In this document: piece after piece, positions 26,846 to 36,716 of the stretch
How positions within the stretch are numbered: the first letter of the stretch is position 1
Layout of the letters: each line of letters opens with the position of its first letter
DNA from: Actinomycetes bacterium
GTDB lineage: Bacteria > Actinomycetota > Acidimicrobiia > Acidimicrobiales > Ilumatobacteraceae
Reading direction: 5' to 3'
NCBI GenBank assembly: GCA_014190235.1
Contig: BJGC01000002.1
Span: 62,001 to 126,000, forward strand
Length of the DNA: 64,000 nt
Notes under the pieces: model-generated
The model's input: the letters and a program-made list of their open reading frames with translations, nothing else
The model's database searches: none
What the model was told of the DNA's origin: nothing
Position numbers and translations under genes: made by a program

Positions 26846-28175
26846 AGTTCGCTATCCGGGCAGCCACCATCGTGACAGGCAGGTTTGTATTGGCTCGAGG
26901 GATGCGAGGGAACACAGATGCGTCAGCAACCCACAATGATGACACGCCGTGCACTTGTCCATGCGGCGACACCACTGCGTTTGGGTCTTGAGCGCTGCCC
27001 ATCCGGCAAGTGCCTACCGCGTGTGATTGATGCCCGAGGTGTGACGACACCCATGTATCGAGCTCGTCATCTGACAAATCGAGCAATTCAGAGCATGGTC
27101 TAGCGTTCTCATCGCACGTCCAGCCAGCACCAATAGCGCTCATTGCGTGAGTTGACGTGTGGGTGACGGCCAAACGCACCAACTCGCGCATCGCGTGTCT
27201 ATCGCGCGAGTCACTCAACATATTAAACTGCACTTGCATATTTGCCCCATTGACGCTGATGTGACCTCGCGACCACACATGAGTCAGTGCAACGCCAAGT
27301 CCACCTAGCGTGCGCGTTGGATCGCCAAGATGGTTGTACGCCATCATTTGTCCGGCATCAGGCACACCATCGAGTGCAATAGATACGTGCGATGTCACAA
27401 CAAATCCCTGCGCAGCAGGCTTATCAAGAGTTGTGCTGAACATAACGGCAGGATGATCTTGAAGGCCGCGACCAATTGCTGAATGTTGACATCCGCTCGC
27501 CCACAAAACATGTGGGGTTGCAAGAGCCCCACTGCAGAGCACCACATCATCAGCAACAATCACCGTTCCATCACTCAGTTCTACCCCGGTTGTCTTGCCA
27601 TCTTTAATACGAACTCGAGCCACAACGGCGCCAGTTCGCACGTCTAATGCGCCCAACTGCTGGGCTAAATCAAGAAAAATCCGCGCCGATTGTCGACCAT
27701 TGTTCCAAGCGAGTGCGCAACGTTGTGCACCTGGAATTGCCTGCAACAAAGCCTTTCCAACCACCCCAAGTTCATCTTCGTTTGGCTCATAGAGATTGAG
27801 AGGCAGAGCGTCAAATGCGCGAGACACGTGAGACCACGACCACTCAGTACATCCAAATTCTTGTGACCAATTGTTGTAGTCATCTTCGTGACCACGAACT
27901 GACACCATGGCGTTGATAGCGCTGCCGCCGCCTAGCCCGCGCGCTTGAAGGTAGTCGTCAGTTGAGGTTGTCTGGGTCAGTGAGACGCTTCGACGGGTAA
28001 CGGATGCATCTTGACTTTTCAATACGCCAAAGAAATCGCGCTCGTGGTCGTCGTTTATAGTCGGTCCTGCTTCAAGCAAAATCACTGAATAGTTTTTGTT
28101 CATCGCCAGCACACCAGCGACCGTGCATCCAGCGGTACCCCCACCCACCACAACAACGGTGCGCACGGCTGCCAT
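26820..28175 (-). CDS. GMC-family FAD oxidoreductase, 451 aa
   Basis: The Rossmann FAD motif VVVVGGGTAGCTVAGVL opens the protein, followed by VILLEAGPT, ARGLGGGSAINAMVSVRG and the C-terminal SHAVGTCRMGS plus HGVSSLWVADASVFPRI; the His of SHAVGTC is the catalytic base position of GMC enzymes. Members oxidise alcohols, choline or cholesterol-like compounds. It is the last gene of a leftward run, 4 nt downstream of a histidine phosphatase. Confidence 0.93.
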   Translation of the reverse strand: MAAVRTVVVVGGGTAGCTVAGVLAMNKNYSVILLEAGPTINDDHERDFFGVLKSQDASVTRRSVSLTQTTSTDDYLQARGLGGGSAINAMVSVRGHEDDYNNWSQEFGCTEWSWSHVSRAFDALPLNLYEPNEDELGVVGKALLQAIPGAQRCALAWNNGRQSARIFLDLAQQLGALDVRTGAVVARVRIKDGKTTGVELSDGTVIVADDVVLCSGALATPHVLWASGCQHSAIGRGLQDHPAVMFSTTLDKPAAQGFVVTSHVSIALDGVPDAGQMMAYNHLGDPTRTLGGLGVALTHVWSRGHISVNGANMQVQFNMLSDSRDRHAMRELVRLAVTHTSTHAMSAIGAGWTCDENARPCSELLDLSDDELDTWVSSHLGHQSHAVGTCRMGSAQDPNAVVSPHGQVHGVSSLWVADASVFPRIPRANTNLPVTMVAARIANFISESARP

Positions 28176-28179
28176 ACGG

Positions 28180-28851
28180 TTATTTTCCGGATGGTTCGTG
28201 ACTCGAAAGAGTCGACGAAGGTAGTCCTGCTAGATGCGCAGAGTCGTTATAGCGAAGCAATTGCCACTTGTTTGTTCCGGTGTGCACGAATTCTGTCACA
28301 GATGTATTGAGCGTATAGATATCGAATCCACCAACTACGGGCACATTGAGGGCGCGCCGTAAACTTGCATCAATAACTCCGCCGTGACAAAACACAACAA
28401 TAGTTTTTCCCTCGTACATATTGATCGCATTAAATACTGCTCCACGCACGCGTTGACTGAATTCGGCAACGGTCTCACCGCCCTGAAAAGTCACACCATC
28501 TGGATCACCGGACCAATCGACATGGCCAAAACGTGACACAAAATCTTCGTATTTCATTCCGTCACACTCAGGACCTGGATCATGTTCTCCCCACGCAGTG
28601 TCAACCTGCACGGGCAAACTGCCGAGCCCCGAGGACACGATGTTGGCGGTTTCAAGCGCTCGCGGGTAGCCACTTGAGATAATGACATCTGGCTGTATTT
28701 CTGCCGTTGATAAAAATCGATCCCTGAGTCTTTCGGCCTGTTGTCGGCCTAATGGTGATAGCCCCGTGCATGATCGGGGTCCACCCAGAATGCGCTTGAC
28801 GGTTACTTGAGACTCGCCGTGACGAATCAGTACTAATCGCGTGTTGCTCAT
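28180..28851 (-). CDS. Histidine phosphatase family protein (PGM-like), 223 aa
   Basis: The catalytic RHGES motif opens the protein (LVLIRHGESQVT), with GLSPLGRQQAERL, SSGYPRALETA and VVFCHGGVIDAS carrying the second catalytic His. Members range from phosphoglycerate mutases to broad phosphatases. The ATG at 28851 is fixed by an ATGA overlap with the VWA gene; an earlier start would cut deep into that gene. Confidence 0.9.
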   Translation of the reverse strand: MSNTRLVLIRHGESQVTVKRILGGPRSCTGLSPLGRQQAERLRDRFLSTAEIQPDVIISSGYPRALETANIVSSGLGSLPVQVDTAWGEHDPGPECDGMKYEDFVSRFGHVDWSGDPDGVTFQGGETVAEFSQRVRGAVFNAINMYEGKTIVVFCHGGVIDASLRRALNVPVVGGFDIYTLNTSVTEFVHTGTNKWQLLRYNDSAHLAGLPSSTLSSHEPSGK

Positions 28852-30278
28852 GCCAGTTTCTCTACAAAAGCTTCGAGTTGTCGCATGTTTCGGCATTCAT
28901 ACACACCGTCGGTGAAGGTTCCGTACTCGCCAACAATTGAATCACCAGTGTTCCAATACGACTTAGGTTCTGGGTTCAGCCAATACACGTGTCGCGCCTT
29001 TTGACGCATTTCTTTGATCACCCATGAACCAGAGGCGTGATAATTATTGCGGGCATCACCAAGCAATAAAACAGTTGTCTTGGGTCCGATTTCTTTGCCA
29101 AACTTATTCCAGAACACTTCAAATGCATGACCGTAATCACTGTGCCCGTCAACCCAGATGACATCTGCTTCTGTATTGACTCGATGAATCGCAACACTGA
29201 TGTCTTCTGTATTTTTAAAGTATTCGGTGACTTCGTCGAGGCCATCAATAAACACGAAAGATCGAACTTTTGAGAATTGTCCTTGAATCGCGTACACCAA
29301 CATCAACGTAAATCGTGCAAATGCAGCAACGCTGCCCGAAATATCAGCAACCACCATCAATTCGGGCTTTGCTGGACGTGGATATTTGAATTGGGGATCT
29401 GCTGGCACGCCGCCGTAGCTCAAACTATGTCGAACGGTGCTGCGAAAGTCTAATGGACCCTTGCGTCCGTGTCGACGCTTGCGGGCTAGTCGTGCCGCTA
29501 GTTTGCGTGTCAGCGGTTGGAGCGCTTTTTTAAGACTTTGCATTTCGTCACGGCTCGCATGCATGAACTCAACGTCTTCAGGCAAAGGTTTGCGTAGGGT
29601 TTTTGCCATTGCCTCGACACCTCTGTCCGCCACTAATCTTCGTCGAATCTCTGCTTCGATCTCTTGTTTAAACTTTTCGATTTGATCTTCATGTTCATCG
29701 CGTTCGAGACGCTCTTCGAGAGCGGTGAGTTCTCCACTGACTTCTTGGCGACTGATTTCCATCAATTTTTCTAACATCGCCTCAAGATCCAAGTTGCGCA
29801 ATGTTCGATAGAGGTAATAGGTGCCCCCAACAGGGCGTCCCGGCTCCATTCCGGCAAAGCGTTGCACTGCCTGACGCGCGAGAGCACGCATCATTGCTTG
29901 GTCACCTGCCATGAGAGCCTTCATTAAAATCTTCATGAGTTCTTCTGGCGACAAACCCTCCATTCCACCAGAACCACCATTGCCTTCACCTTGGCGTTGC
30001 TGCTCTTGCATCTCTCGCCAAAATTCATCTGCATCGGCGTCGCCATCAATTGCGTATTCCGGCCCACGCAAACTGAAATAGACCTCAAAAACTGTCTCAA
30101 ACGATCGCCAATGTGAATTATTTTTCACAAGAGTTGCCGCAAGAGCATATTTAAATGCATCGCGGTCTTCCATTGGGATGTGCTTGATTGCCTCCATGGC
30201 ATCAAGATTTTCGGTGAGGCTCACCGGTAGTCCTGCATTGCGCAGTTCTGTGATGAAGCCCGAAAGAAGATCGAGCAT
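28848..30278 (-). CDS. VWA-domain protein (CoxE-like), 476 aa
   Basis: The C-terminal third is a von Willebrand A domain with the MIDAS motif MVVADISGSVAAF (D-x-S-x-S), followed by LLLGDARNNYH. The N-terminal part has an all-helical region, a Gly-rich linker (GEGNGGSGGMEGLSP) and charged coiled-coil stretches. CoxE-like VWA proteins work with MoxR AAA+ ATPases as chaperones that load metals or cofactors. The ATG at 30278 follows a GGGAG site. The moxR gene is 13 nt upstream. Confidence 0.88.
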   Translation of the reverse strand: MLDLLSGFITELRNAGLPVSLTENLDAMEAIKHIPMEDRDAFKYALAATLVKNNSHWRSFETVFEVYFSLRGPEYAIDGDADADEFWREMQEQQRQGEGNGGSGGMEGLSPEELMKILMKALMAGDQAMMRALARQAVQRFAGMEPGRPVGGTYYLYRTLRNLDLEAMLEKLMEISRQEVSGELTALEERLERDEHEDQIEKFKQEIEAEIRRRLVADRGVEAMAKTLRKPLPEDVEFMHASRDEMQSLKKALQPLTRKLAARLARKRRHGRKGPLDFRSTVRHSLSYGGVPADPQFKYPRPAKPELMVVADISGSVAAFARFTLMLVYAIQGQFSKVRSFVFIDGLDEVTEYFKNTEDISVAIHRVNTEADVIWVDGHSDYGHAFEVFWNKFGKEIGPKTTVLLLGDARNNYHASGSWVIKEMRQKARHVYWLNPEPKSYWNTGDSIVGEYGTFTDGVYECRNMRQLEAFVEKLA

Positions 30279-30291
30279 GGGTCTCCCTAGT

Positions 30292-31158
30292 TCACTTTTC
30301 GATCGATAGTTCTTTAGCGGCCTTAGCAATATCGGTTTGGTACTTCAGCAAAATATGAAGGGTTTCTTTTGCCTGTTCTGCCTCTATGTGTTCGATCCCA
30401 AGCAATACGAGCGTGCGAGCCCAGTCGATGGTCTCACTGACTGATGGGGCCTTTTTTAGGTCTAACTGACGAATGCTGCGCACAATTCGGGCAATCTGGT
30501 CAGCAAGATTTTCTGTAATGCCTTCAACCCGCGTCAGCACGATTTCTTTTTCACGTTCCATGTCTGGATAATCCACATGCAAGAAGAGACAACGTCGCTT
30601 CAGGGCTTCTGATAGTTCACGGGTGTTGTTGGAAGTCAAAAAGACCAACGGAATTTGCTTGGCCTGAATTGTTCCGAGTTCTGGAATTGACACCTGATAC
30701 TCGGACAAAATCTCGAGCAATAATGCTTCGGTCTCAACCTCAACGCGATCGACTTCGTCGATCAACAACACAACAGGATCTTCACTTGTGATGGCCTCAA
30801 GTAATGGCCTGGTCAGCAGAAAGTCTTCGCCAAAAATGTCATCATGAACGTCTTCCCATGAGTCTGATTTTCGATCGGCCTGAATACGCAGCAACTGCTT
30901 TTTGTAGTTCCATTCATACAGCGCTTTTGACTCATCAAGGCCTTCATAACACTGCAGTCGAATCAGTCGAGCGCCCAAGAAATCTGCAACGCTCTTGGCG
31001 AGCTGAGTCTTGCCCGTGCCCGCTGGACCCTCGACGAGGATCGGCTTTGCCAGACGATCTGCCAAGAACACGACACCAGCAATGCCATCATCGGCCAAGT
31101 AATGCACATCTTTGAGGCCTTCACGGACAATCTGTACTGAGTCAAAGCGGTGCGTCAT
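30292..31158 (-). CDS. MoxR-family AAA+ ATPase, 288 aa
   Basis: Walker A GPAGTGKTQLAKS, Walker B VVLLIDEVDRVE, sensor 1 PLVFLTSNNTRELSEALKRRC (with the arginine finger) and the family's usual C-terminal helices are all seen. MoxR ATPases pair with VWA proteins to remodel client enzymes; the clients here are unknown. First gene of the leftward moxR-VWA-phosphatase-GMC run; diverges from murJ across 74 nt. Confidence 0.93.
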   Translation of the reverse strand: MTHRFDSVQIVREGLKDVHYLADDGIAGVVFLADRLAKPILVEGPAGTGKTQLAKSVADFLGARLIRLQCYEGLDESKALYEWNYKKQLLRIQADRKSDSWEDVHDDIFGEDFLLTRPLLEAITSEDPVVLLIDEVDRVEVETEALLLEILSEYQVSIPELGTIQAKQIPLVFLTSNNTRELSEALKRRCLFLHVDYPDMEREKEIVLTRVEGITENLADQIARIVRSIRQLDLKKAPSVSETIDWARTLVLLGIEHIEAEQAKETLHILLKYQTDIAKAAKELSIEK

Positions 31159-31232
31159 AAGTGCCCAACCGTACTAGGCAAGGCAGAACTGGCATCAATC
31201 GGGCGAAGCCTTTGCCCCTCTACGCTCTAGCT

Positions 31233-32849
31233 ATGTTTCGAGATACCGTGATCGTTGCCATCGGCACCGCCGTCTCGCGCATTACTGGGCTCCTGCGCAT
31301 CATTGTTTTTGGCGTCATCATCGGTCAAACCGCACTAGCAGACGCATTTGATGGGGCCAACAACTCCCCCAACTCGATTTATGAACTGCTCATTGGAGGC
31401 GTCCTTGCGGCTGGACTAGTGCCACTTTTCACACAACTAGTAGCGAGAGAAAAAGACACTGGGGATGACGAAGGAACGCAGTCGATTGTCACCGTCTCGC
31501 TCATTGCGCTCATCGTGGCCACTCTCATCGCGATAGCAGCAGCACCTCTTATTTTCCGAATGTTTTCCCTGCACCCGAGTGAGTCCGTCAGTGCATCACA
31601 GTTTCGCCATGTCGGAACTGTGATGACTCGAATTTTTTTGATTCAAATATTTTTCTATGGAATGACTGCTATCGCAACTGCTTTACTCAATGCACATCGA
31701 CGATTTATGGCCGCCGCATGGGCGCCAGTACTGTCAAACATCGTCATCATTTCGTCGCTGTTGGTGATTCCGTTCACTCGCGACGGAACACCTACTCTTG
31801 ATGATGTCCTCAATGACAAAACGTTCTTTTTGCTACTCACGCTCGGTTCGACCGCCGGTATAGCCACGATGGCGATCGTCCTTATTCCTGCACTTCGAGC
31901 AACAGGATTCAATTGGCGTTTCGCGCCGAACTTTAGACATCCGGCAGTTCGGTCACTTGCCCGGTTATCGGCTTGGACGTTTGGCTATGTCGTCACCAAT
32001 CAGATTGCTCTCATCGTTGTAAAAAACTTGGCAAGACCCGGAAGCGGAGACCAAGATGCGTACAGCAAAGCGTTCACCTTTTTTATGCTGCCCCACGGAC
32101 TACTCGTCATCTCAATTGCCACAACGTTTGTGCCTGAACTTGCACGTCGCGCTCACAACTTCGACCGTGATGGTTTTGCAACCTGGATGACCAATGGCCT
32201 GCGCTGGATCGGCTTACTCACATTGCCTGCATCCTTGGGAATGCTGATTTTGTCGCACCCCATCATCAGTGCCCTGCTTGAGCACGGACATTTCAACTCA
32301 ATTGCCGCCGATAACACGGCACGTGCACTTTCTGGGTTTGCAATAGGGCTCGTGGGTTTCTCGATATACATCTATGCATTGCGCGGGTTTTATGCACACC
32401 AAGACACTCGAACACCATTTTTTATCAACCTCTTCGAAAACATGCTTAATATCTTGTTCGCTATTTTTCTTGTTAATCGTCATGGGGTGCTGGGGCTTGG
32501 ATTGGCATTCGCACTTGCCTATTCCATCTCGGCAGTGCTTGCTCTGATCGTCTTGCACTATCGGTTCGGAGCCATCAAATGGTCCACCTTTGGATCACTC
32601 GTGTGGCGAGCGGCCATTGCCGCAGGCGTAATGGCGCTGATCGTGCAACTGATGCAGTTATCTCTGACGTCCGTCTCAACACTTGCGCGATTTGGCGAAG
32701 TTTTCTTGTGCATCACGGCTGGCCTTGTTGTATATTTTGCAGGCCTGTACGTATTACGTGTGCCGGAGATGCACCAACTTCAGACCCTCTTTGCTTCGCG
32801 TGTGCTGGCGTCGCGACCACGAGACAATTCCAACGAGCAGGACTTTTAG
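31233..32849 (+). CDS. murJ: Lipid II flippase MurJ, 538 aa
   Basis: About fourteen membrane helices; the N-terminal block TAVSRITGLLRI, DAFDGANNSPNSIYELLIGGVLAAGLVPLF and QIFFYGMTAIATALLNAHRRFMAAAWAP are MurJ/MviN signatures. MurJ moves lipid II across the membrane for peptidoglycan synthesis. The ATG at 31233 places the first helix at the N-terminus; an ATG at 31161 would add a 24-residue basic peptide. A GGGCGA/TTGCCC hairpin lies at 31201-31217. The end overlaps proB by 4 nt. Confidence 0.93.
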   Translation: MFRDTVIVAIGTAVSRITGLLRIIVFGVIIGQTALADAFDGANNSPNSIYELLIGGVLAAGLVPLFTQLVAREKDTGDDEGTQSIVTVSLIALIVATLIAIAAAPLIFRMFSLHPSESVSASQFRHVGTVMTRIFLIQIFFYGMTAIATALLNAHRRFMAAAWAPVLSNIVIISSLLVIPFTRDGTPTLDDVLNDKTFFLLLTLGSTAGIATMAIVLIPALRATGFNWRFAPNFRHPAVRSLARLSAWTFGYVVTNQIALIVVKNLARPGSGDQDAYSKAFTFFMLPHGLLVISIATTFVPELARRAHNFDRDGFATWMTNGLRWIGLLTLPASLGMLILSHPIISALLEHGHFNSIAADNTARALSGFAIGLVGFSIYIYALRGFYAHQDTRTPFFINLFENMLNILFAIFLVNRHGVLGLGLAFALAYSISAVLALIVLHYRFGAIKWSTFGSLVWRAAIAAGVMALIVQLMQLSLTSVSTLARFGEVFLCITAGLVVYFAGLYVLRVPEMHQLQTLFASRVLASRPRDNSNEQDF

Positions 32850-33937
32850 AGTTGCAAAATCACTAGGTCGTCGCGGTGCACTACTTCGATTGACCCATTG
32901 CTGCTGATGTCAGAACTACGCTTGCCTTGACTCTGCTCGATCTCAAGGCTTGACATTGCTGCCATGCCCCGGGCCACAACACGACTGGTTTCGTCACAAA
33001 TCTCGATCGTTGCTCCCGTTGCAAAATTGCCAACGACACTCACCACTCCTGCAGGCAACAATGAGGTGCCTCGAGAGATGAGTGCTTCGCATGCGCCAGC
33101 ATCAACAACGACAGATCCTTCTACTTCTGCGGCAAATGCGATCCACAACTTGCGAGCCGAAAGTTGGCGATCGTGGGTCAAGAACCGTGTTCCGACATTG
33201 CCCTCGTTGGCGATAATGCGTGCTAGTACGTCGGGAGTTTCGGCAGATGCAATGACAGCCACTACACCTGACCATGAGGCGATGCGTGCAGCAGCAATCT
33301 TGGATGCCATGCCGCCGCTCCCGCGATCTGTTCCGGATTGTCTTGCATCGACTTGCAAAAGTGGATCATCTGCGGTGACAACGGGGATGATCTGAGCAGT
33401 TGAATCAGTGTGTGGATTAGTTGTATACAAACCATCCGTGTCTGTCAGCAAGAGCAACACATCGGCTGAGACGAGATGCGATACCAATGCCGACAAATGA
33501 TCATTGTCGCCGTATCTTATTTCGTTATTGGCTATCGCATCATTTTCGTTGACAACTGGGATGCAACCAAATTCAAGAAGTTTGAGCATGGTGTCGCGTG
33601 CATGCAGGTATTGAGTGCGATCTACAAAGTCATGTGGCACGAGCAGCACTTGCGCCATCACATGCCCGTGTGACTCAAATGCTTTTGCATATGCAGCCAT
33701 CAACTGTGGTTGTCCAACTGCAGACAATGCCTGTAGTGAAAGCACGTCTGTGGGTCTGCGATCAAGACCAAGACCAGTGATCCCGAGTGCGACTGCCCCA
33801 GAAGTAACAAGCACAACGTCGTGACCCTGTGTCTTGGCGTGTGAAATCTGGTCCGCTATCGCAGCCACCACATCGTGACGCAATACGCCATCATCACTGG
33901 TCAGCGACGAAGTTCCGATTTTGACAACAATCTTCAT
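32846..33937 (-). CDS. proB: Glutamate 5-kinase, 363 aa
   Basis: The amino-acid kinase domain (VVKIGTSSLTSDDG, LVTSGAVALGI, VVNENDAIANNEIRYGDNDHLSA, LLTDTDGLYTTNP, GTDRGSGGMASKI) is followed by a C-terminal PUA domain (about 280-363). It phosphorylates glutamate in the first step of proline synthesis. The ATG at 33937 is chosen because MKIVVKIGTSS is the family's true start. It sits 10 nt downstream of obg, a conserved actinobacterial pairing; proA is not in the window. Confidence 0.95.
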   Translation of the reverse strand: MKIVVKIGTSSLTSDDGVLRHDVVAAIADQISHAKTQGHDVVLVTSGAVALGITGLGLDRRPTDVLSLQALSAVGQPQLMAAYAKAFESHGHVMAQVLLVPHDFVDRTQYLHARDTMLKLLEFGCIPVVNENDAIANNEIRYGDNDHLSALVSHLVSADVLLLLTDTDGLYTTNPHTDSTAQIIPVVTADDPLLQVDARQSGTDRGSGGMASKIAAARIASWSGVVAVIASAETPDVLARIIANEGNVGTRFLTHDRQLSARKLWIAFAAEVEGSVVVDAGACEALISRGTSLLPAGVVSVVGNFATGATIEICDETSRVVARGMAAMSSLEIEQSQGKRSSDISSNGSIEVVHRDDLVILQL

Positions 33938-33947
33938 CTCTACAGAC

Positions 33948-35198
33948 TCACATATCCGGAATGTATTCGAAACTGAATTCCGCGATCCACACCACGTCTC
34001 CGGCCTTTGCACCTGCGCGAGCAAGGAGTTTGGGCACGCCGAGCTTGCTCAGGCGGTCATCGATGTAGTTCAGGGATTCTGGGCTTGAGACGTCATTGAG
34101 GGCGACGGCACGCAACGCTGTTCGTCCAAAGACACGGAACTCTGCCTCTCCGATGCGCTCGACCCAACTGCCATCGGGCTCTGGGCGCATAATGACAGTC
34201 GCCTCAAAAACTGGTTCTTGACCACGAGCCTCTTGCACCAAAGTTGCAAGTTTCCCGACAATTCCTTGGACATTTGCGCGGGTGATGGCTGACATGTGGT
34301 CGTGTGGCCACTCAGCTATTGCGTCAGCACTGACGCTGTCATCTTTTGTGCCCACCACCAAAGATGGCCGATCAAGAAGTTCTGGTCGATACTGACCAAT
34401 CTCACGGCGCAAGGTTTCGAGTTGATCCTCGGGAGAGATGGCCTCCATCGAATCTAGGTCGATGAGATAGCACAGCACACGAGCACGCTCAACATGTCGT
34501 AAGAACTGATGCCCCAAACCGCGACCTTCGCTTGCACCCTCGATCAATCCTGGAATGTCCGCCATCACAAATTCAGTCGCACTATCTACGCGCACGACTC
34601 CAAGATGAGGCTCAAGAGTGGTGAACGGATAATTGGCGATCTTTGGCTTTGCCGCAGACACAACACTGATGAAAGTACTTTTCCCAGCATTTGGAAATCC
34701 AACAAGTGCAACATCTGCCATCAGTTTGAGTTCTAATCTCATCCACCGCTCGGCTCCGTGTTCTCCTTGTTCAGCAAAACTTGGTGCACGCCGACGGTTG
34801 GTCATGAATCGTGCATTGCCACGACCACCACGACCGCCAGATGCAGCGAGCCACTTGTCCCCGTGGTTCACGAGGTCCGCAAGTATTTCGCCGGTGTACA
34901 AATCCCGTGCGATAGTTCCCTCAGGAACAGCAATCATCAGATCGGCTCCACGTTTTCCGTGTAAATCTTTTCCTTTGCCGTGCACCCCGTCTGCACCGCT
35001 GCGATGAGGATGATCACGAAATGCCAGTAGTGACGCCACATTACGATCTGCGACAAGCCAAACGTCTCCGCCCTTGCCGCCATCTCCACCGTTGGGGCCG
35101 CCAAAGGCCTCTGGGCCTTCGCGCCGAAAACTCACGCAGCCAGCACCCCCGTCACCACCCTTGGCATTTAATTGCGCCTCGTCAACGAACACACTCAT
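33948..35198 (-). CDS. obg: Obg/CgtA GTPase, 416 aa
   Basis: Three Obg parts are visible: the Gly-rich N-terminal fold (MSVFVDEAQLNAKGGDGGAG ...), the G domain (VGFPNAGKST, FVMADIPGLIEGASEG) and a C-terminal OCT domain (RVFGRTALRAVALNDVSS). Obg acts in 50S ribosome assembly and stress control. The ATG at 35198 matches the family start. In most actinobacteria obg directly follows rpmA; here dgt stands between, on the other strand. Confidence 0.97.
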   Translation of the reverse strand: MSVFVDEAQLNAKGGDGGAGCVSFRREGPEAFGGPNGGDGGKGGDVWLVADRNVASLLAFRDHPHRSGADGVHGKGKDLHGKRGADLMIAVPEGTIARDLYTGEILADLVNHGDKWLAASGGRGGRGNARFMTNRRRAPSFAEQGEHGAERWMRLELKLMADVALVGFPNAGKSTFISVVSAAKPKIANYPFTTLEPHLGVVRVDSATEFVMADIPGLIEGASEGRGLGHQFLRHVERARVLCYLIDLDSMEAISPEDQLETLRREIGQYRPELLDRPSLVVGTKDDSVSADAIAEWPHDHMSAITRANVQGIVGKLATLVQEARGQEPVFEATVIMRPEPDGSWVERIGEAEFRVFGRTALRAVALNDVSSPESLNYIDDRLSKLGVPKLLARAGAKAGDVVWIAEFSFEYIPDM

Positions 35199-35245
35199 AC
35201 ATGTCAGGCTATCGGTGACATGCTCCGCGTATCTCTGATCCAGCC

Positions 35246-36421
35246 GTGACCTATCGTATTGATATGGCCGATGAAGATTCTGCGCAGTTCGATCACTCCA
35301 AGCGCTCTCGCGATTGGGCAGCCACAATGGCAGGTCACCTTACATCTGATATTCGTTTAGCGCATGCCGACTCGTGGGCTGGTCCGGGATCGACCGATAT
35401 CGCAGATCGCTTTGCCCGAGAAGACGCCGATGCGGGCATTCTTGCCCCACTCGCAACACGCGCCACCGCATCTGGGATGCGTGCGATAGACGAACAGCCC
35501 GACGAGTATCGAACTTGTTTCGAACGCGACCGCGACCGCATTTTGCATGCATCTGCCTTTCGTCGTCTCTCCGGAAAAACTCAAGTATTTGTTTTCCCTC
35601 ACGACCATCAGCGCACCCGACTTACCCACGCGCTCGAGGTTGCTCAAGTCGCGGTGTCGGTGGCGCGCGCTTTGCGACTCAATGTTGCTCTCACGGAGGC
35701 CATTGCTCTCGGGCATGATTGCGGACACGGACCAGGTGGGCACGCCAGCGAAGATGCATTATCTCCCTATATCGATGGTGGTTACGACCATGCCGTTTGG
35801 GGATCTGATGTTGTGTTGGTGTCGCTCAATCTGTGCACACAGACACTGGACGGAATCCGCAATCACAGTTGGTCACGGCCAGCACCAGGCACACCCGAAG
35901 GCGAAGTCGTCAGTTGGGCAGACCGTATTGCGTATGTCTGTCACGACTTTGAAGACGCCGTTGCTGCCGGAGTCGTCACTCCACAACAACTCCCCGATCT
36001 TGTGCGCACCCGTTGTGGCGTTAGTCGTGCCCAACAACTGCGCACCTTTATTCACTCAATGATTCAGGCAAGCGCAGCCACAGGTCGCATCGGGATGGTT
36101 CCTGACATCGCTGACGCGCTCGCGGCGTTTCGACAATTCAATTATGACCAAGTTTATTTGCGCCCAGAGTCCCAAGCGCAAGCGCAAGCAGTGATCGACT
36201 TGTTGCGTTCTTTGGTTGATCATTTTGCATCACACCCACGCGACTTGCCACTGGAATCTGACTTCGCACCTGCAGACCCGGGCAGCACCCTTGCAGTGCG
36301 CAACGCAGTCACATATGTCGGCGGAATGACAGATCGTTTTGCATGTCGCCAGGCAATTACTTTGCTTCAGTACGACACAGCCAAACTGCCGCAAGGTATT
36401 GATACATCTATCCAGCAGTAA
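35246..36421 (+). CDS. dgt: dGTPase-like dNTP triphosphohydrolase (HD domain), 391 aa
   Basis: The HD-domain metal ligands are seen in THALEVAQVAVSVARAL, IALGHDCGHGPGGHASED (HD pair) and WADRIAYVCHDFEDA, together with the nucleotide-binding FRRLSGKTQVF. The enzyme removes triphosphate from dNTPs, thereby controlling pools. Start is either GTG 35246 or ATG 35264. It is transcribed opposite to its neighbours, between rpmA and obg, and diverges from obg across 47 nt. Confidence 0.9.
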   Translation: MTYRIDMADEDSAQFDHSKRSRDWAATMAGHLTSDIRLAHADSWAGPGSTDIADRFAREDADAGILAPLATRATASGMRAIDEQPDEYRTCFERDRDRILHASAFRRLSGKTQVFVFPHDHQRTRLTHALEVAQVAVSVARALRLNVALTEAIALGHDCGHGPGGHASEDALSPYIDGGYDHAVWGSDVVLVSLNLCTQTLDGIRNHSWSRPAPGTPEGEVVSWADRIAYVCHDFEDAVAAGVVTPQQLPDLVRTRCGVSRAQQLRTFIHSMIQASAATGRIGMVPDIADALAAFRQFNYDQVYLRPESQAQAQAVIDLLRSLVDHFASHPRDLPLESDFAPADPGSTLAVRNAVTYVGGMTDRFACRQAITLLQYDTAKLPQGIDTSIQQ

Positions 36422-36432
36422 TCACTCGCGTC

Positions 36433-36446
36433 GGCTCTGAGGAGCC
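36433..36446. terminator. Short hairpin between convergent dgt and rpmA
   Basis: GGCTC-TGAG-GAGCC forms a 5-bp stem in the 34-nt gap between two convergent genes. There is no good T-run after it on either strand, so it is a weak candidate for a two-way terminator. Confidence 0.3.
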
Positions 36447-36455
36447 AATAAAAAC

Positions 36456-36710
36456 TTAGGCAGTCGGGAGCACGTCGACCACTTTGCGGCCACGACGTTC
36501 GCCCCACTTCACATTGCCAGCAACGAGAGCGAACAGTGTGTCGTCTTTGCCTTTGCCAACATTTTTTCCGGGATGCACGGTTGTTCCGCGCTGACGCACA
36601 AGGATTGTCCCGGCGTTGATGCTGGTGCCGTCAAAAACTTTGACCCCCAAACGCTGAGCATTTGAGTCACGTCCGTTTCGCGTAGAGCCGCCGCCTTTGG
36701 TCTTTGACAT
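36456..36710 (-). CDS. rpmA: Ribosomal protein bL27, 84 aa
   Basis: The start [20 protein letters not shown], followed by [20 protein letters not shown], is diagnostic of L27, whose N-terminal tail reaches the peptidyl transferase centre. It begins 6 nt after rplU. Confidence 0.98.
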   Translation of the reverse strand: MSKTKGGGSTRNGRDSNAQRLGVKVFDGTSINAGTILVRQRGTTVHPGKNVGKGKDDTLFALVAGNVKWGERRGRKVVDVLPTA

Positions 36711-36716
36711 CTGATG

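Noticed and set aside
33938-34024. Longer N-terminus of glutamate 5-kinase overlapping obg
   Set aside because: MKIVVKIGTSS is the family start; the extension lies in the obg coding region.
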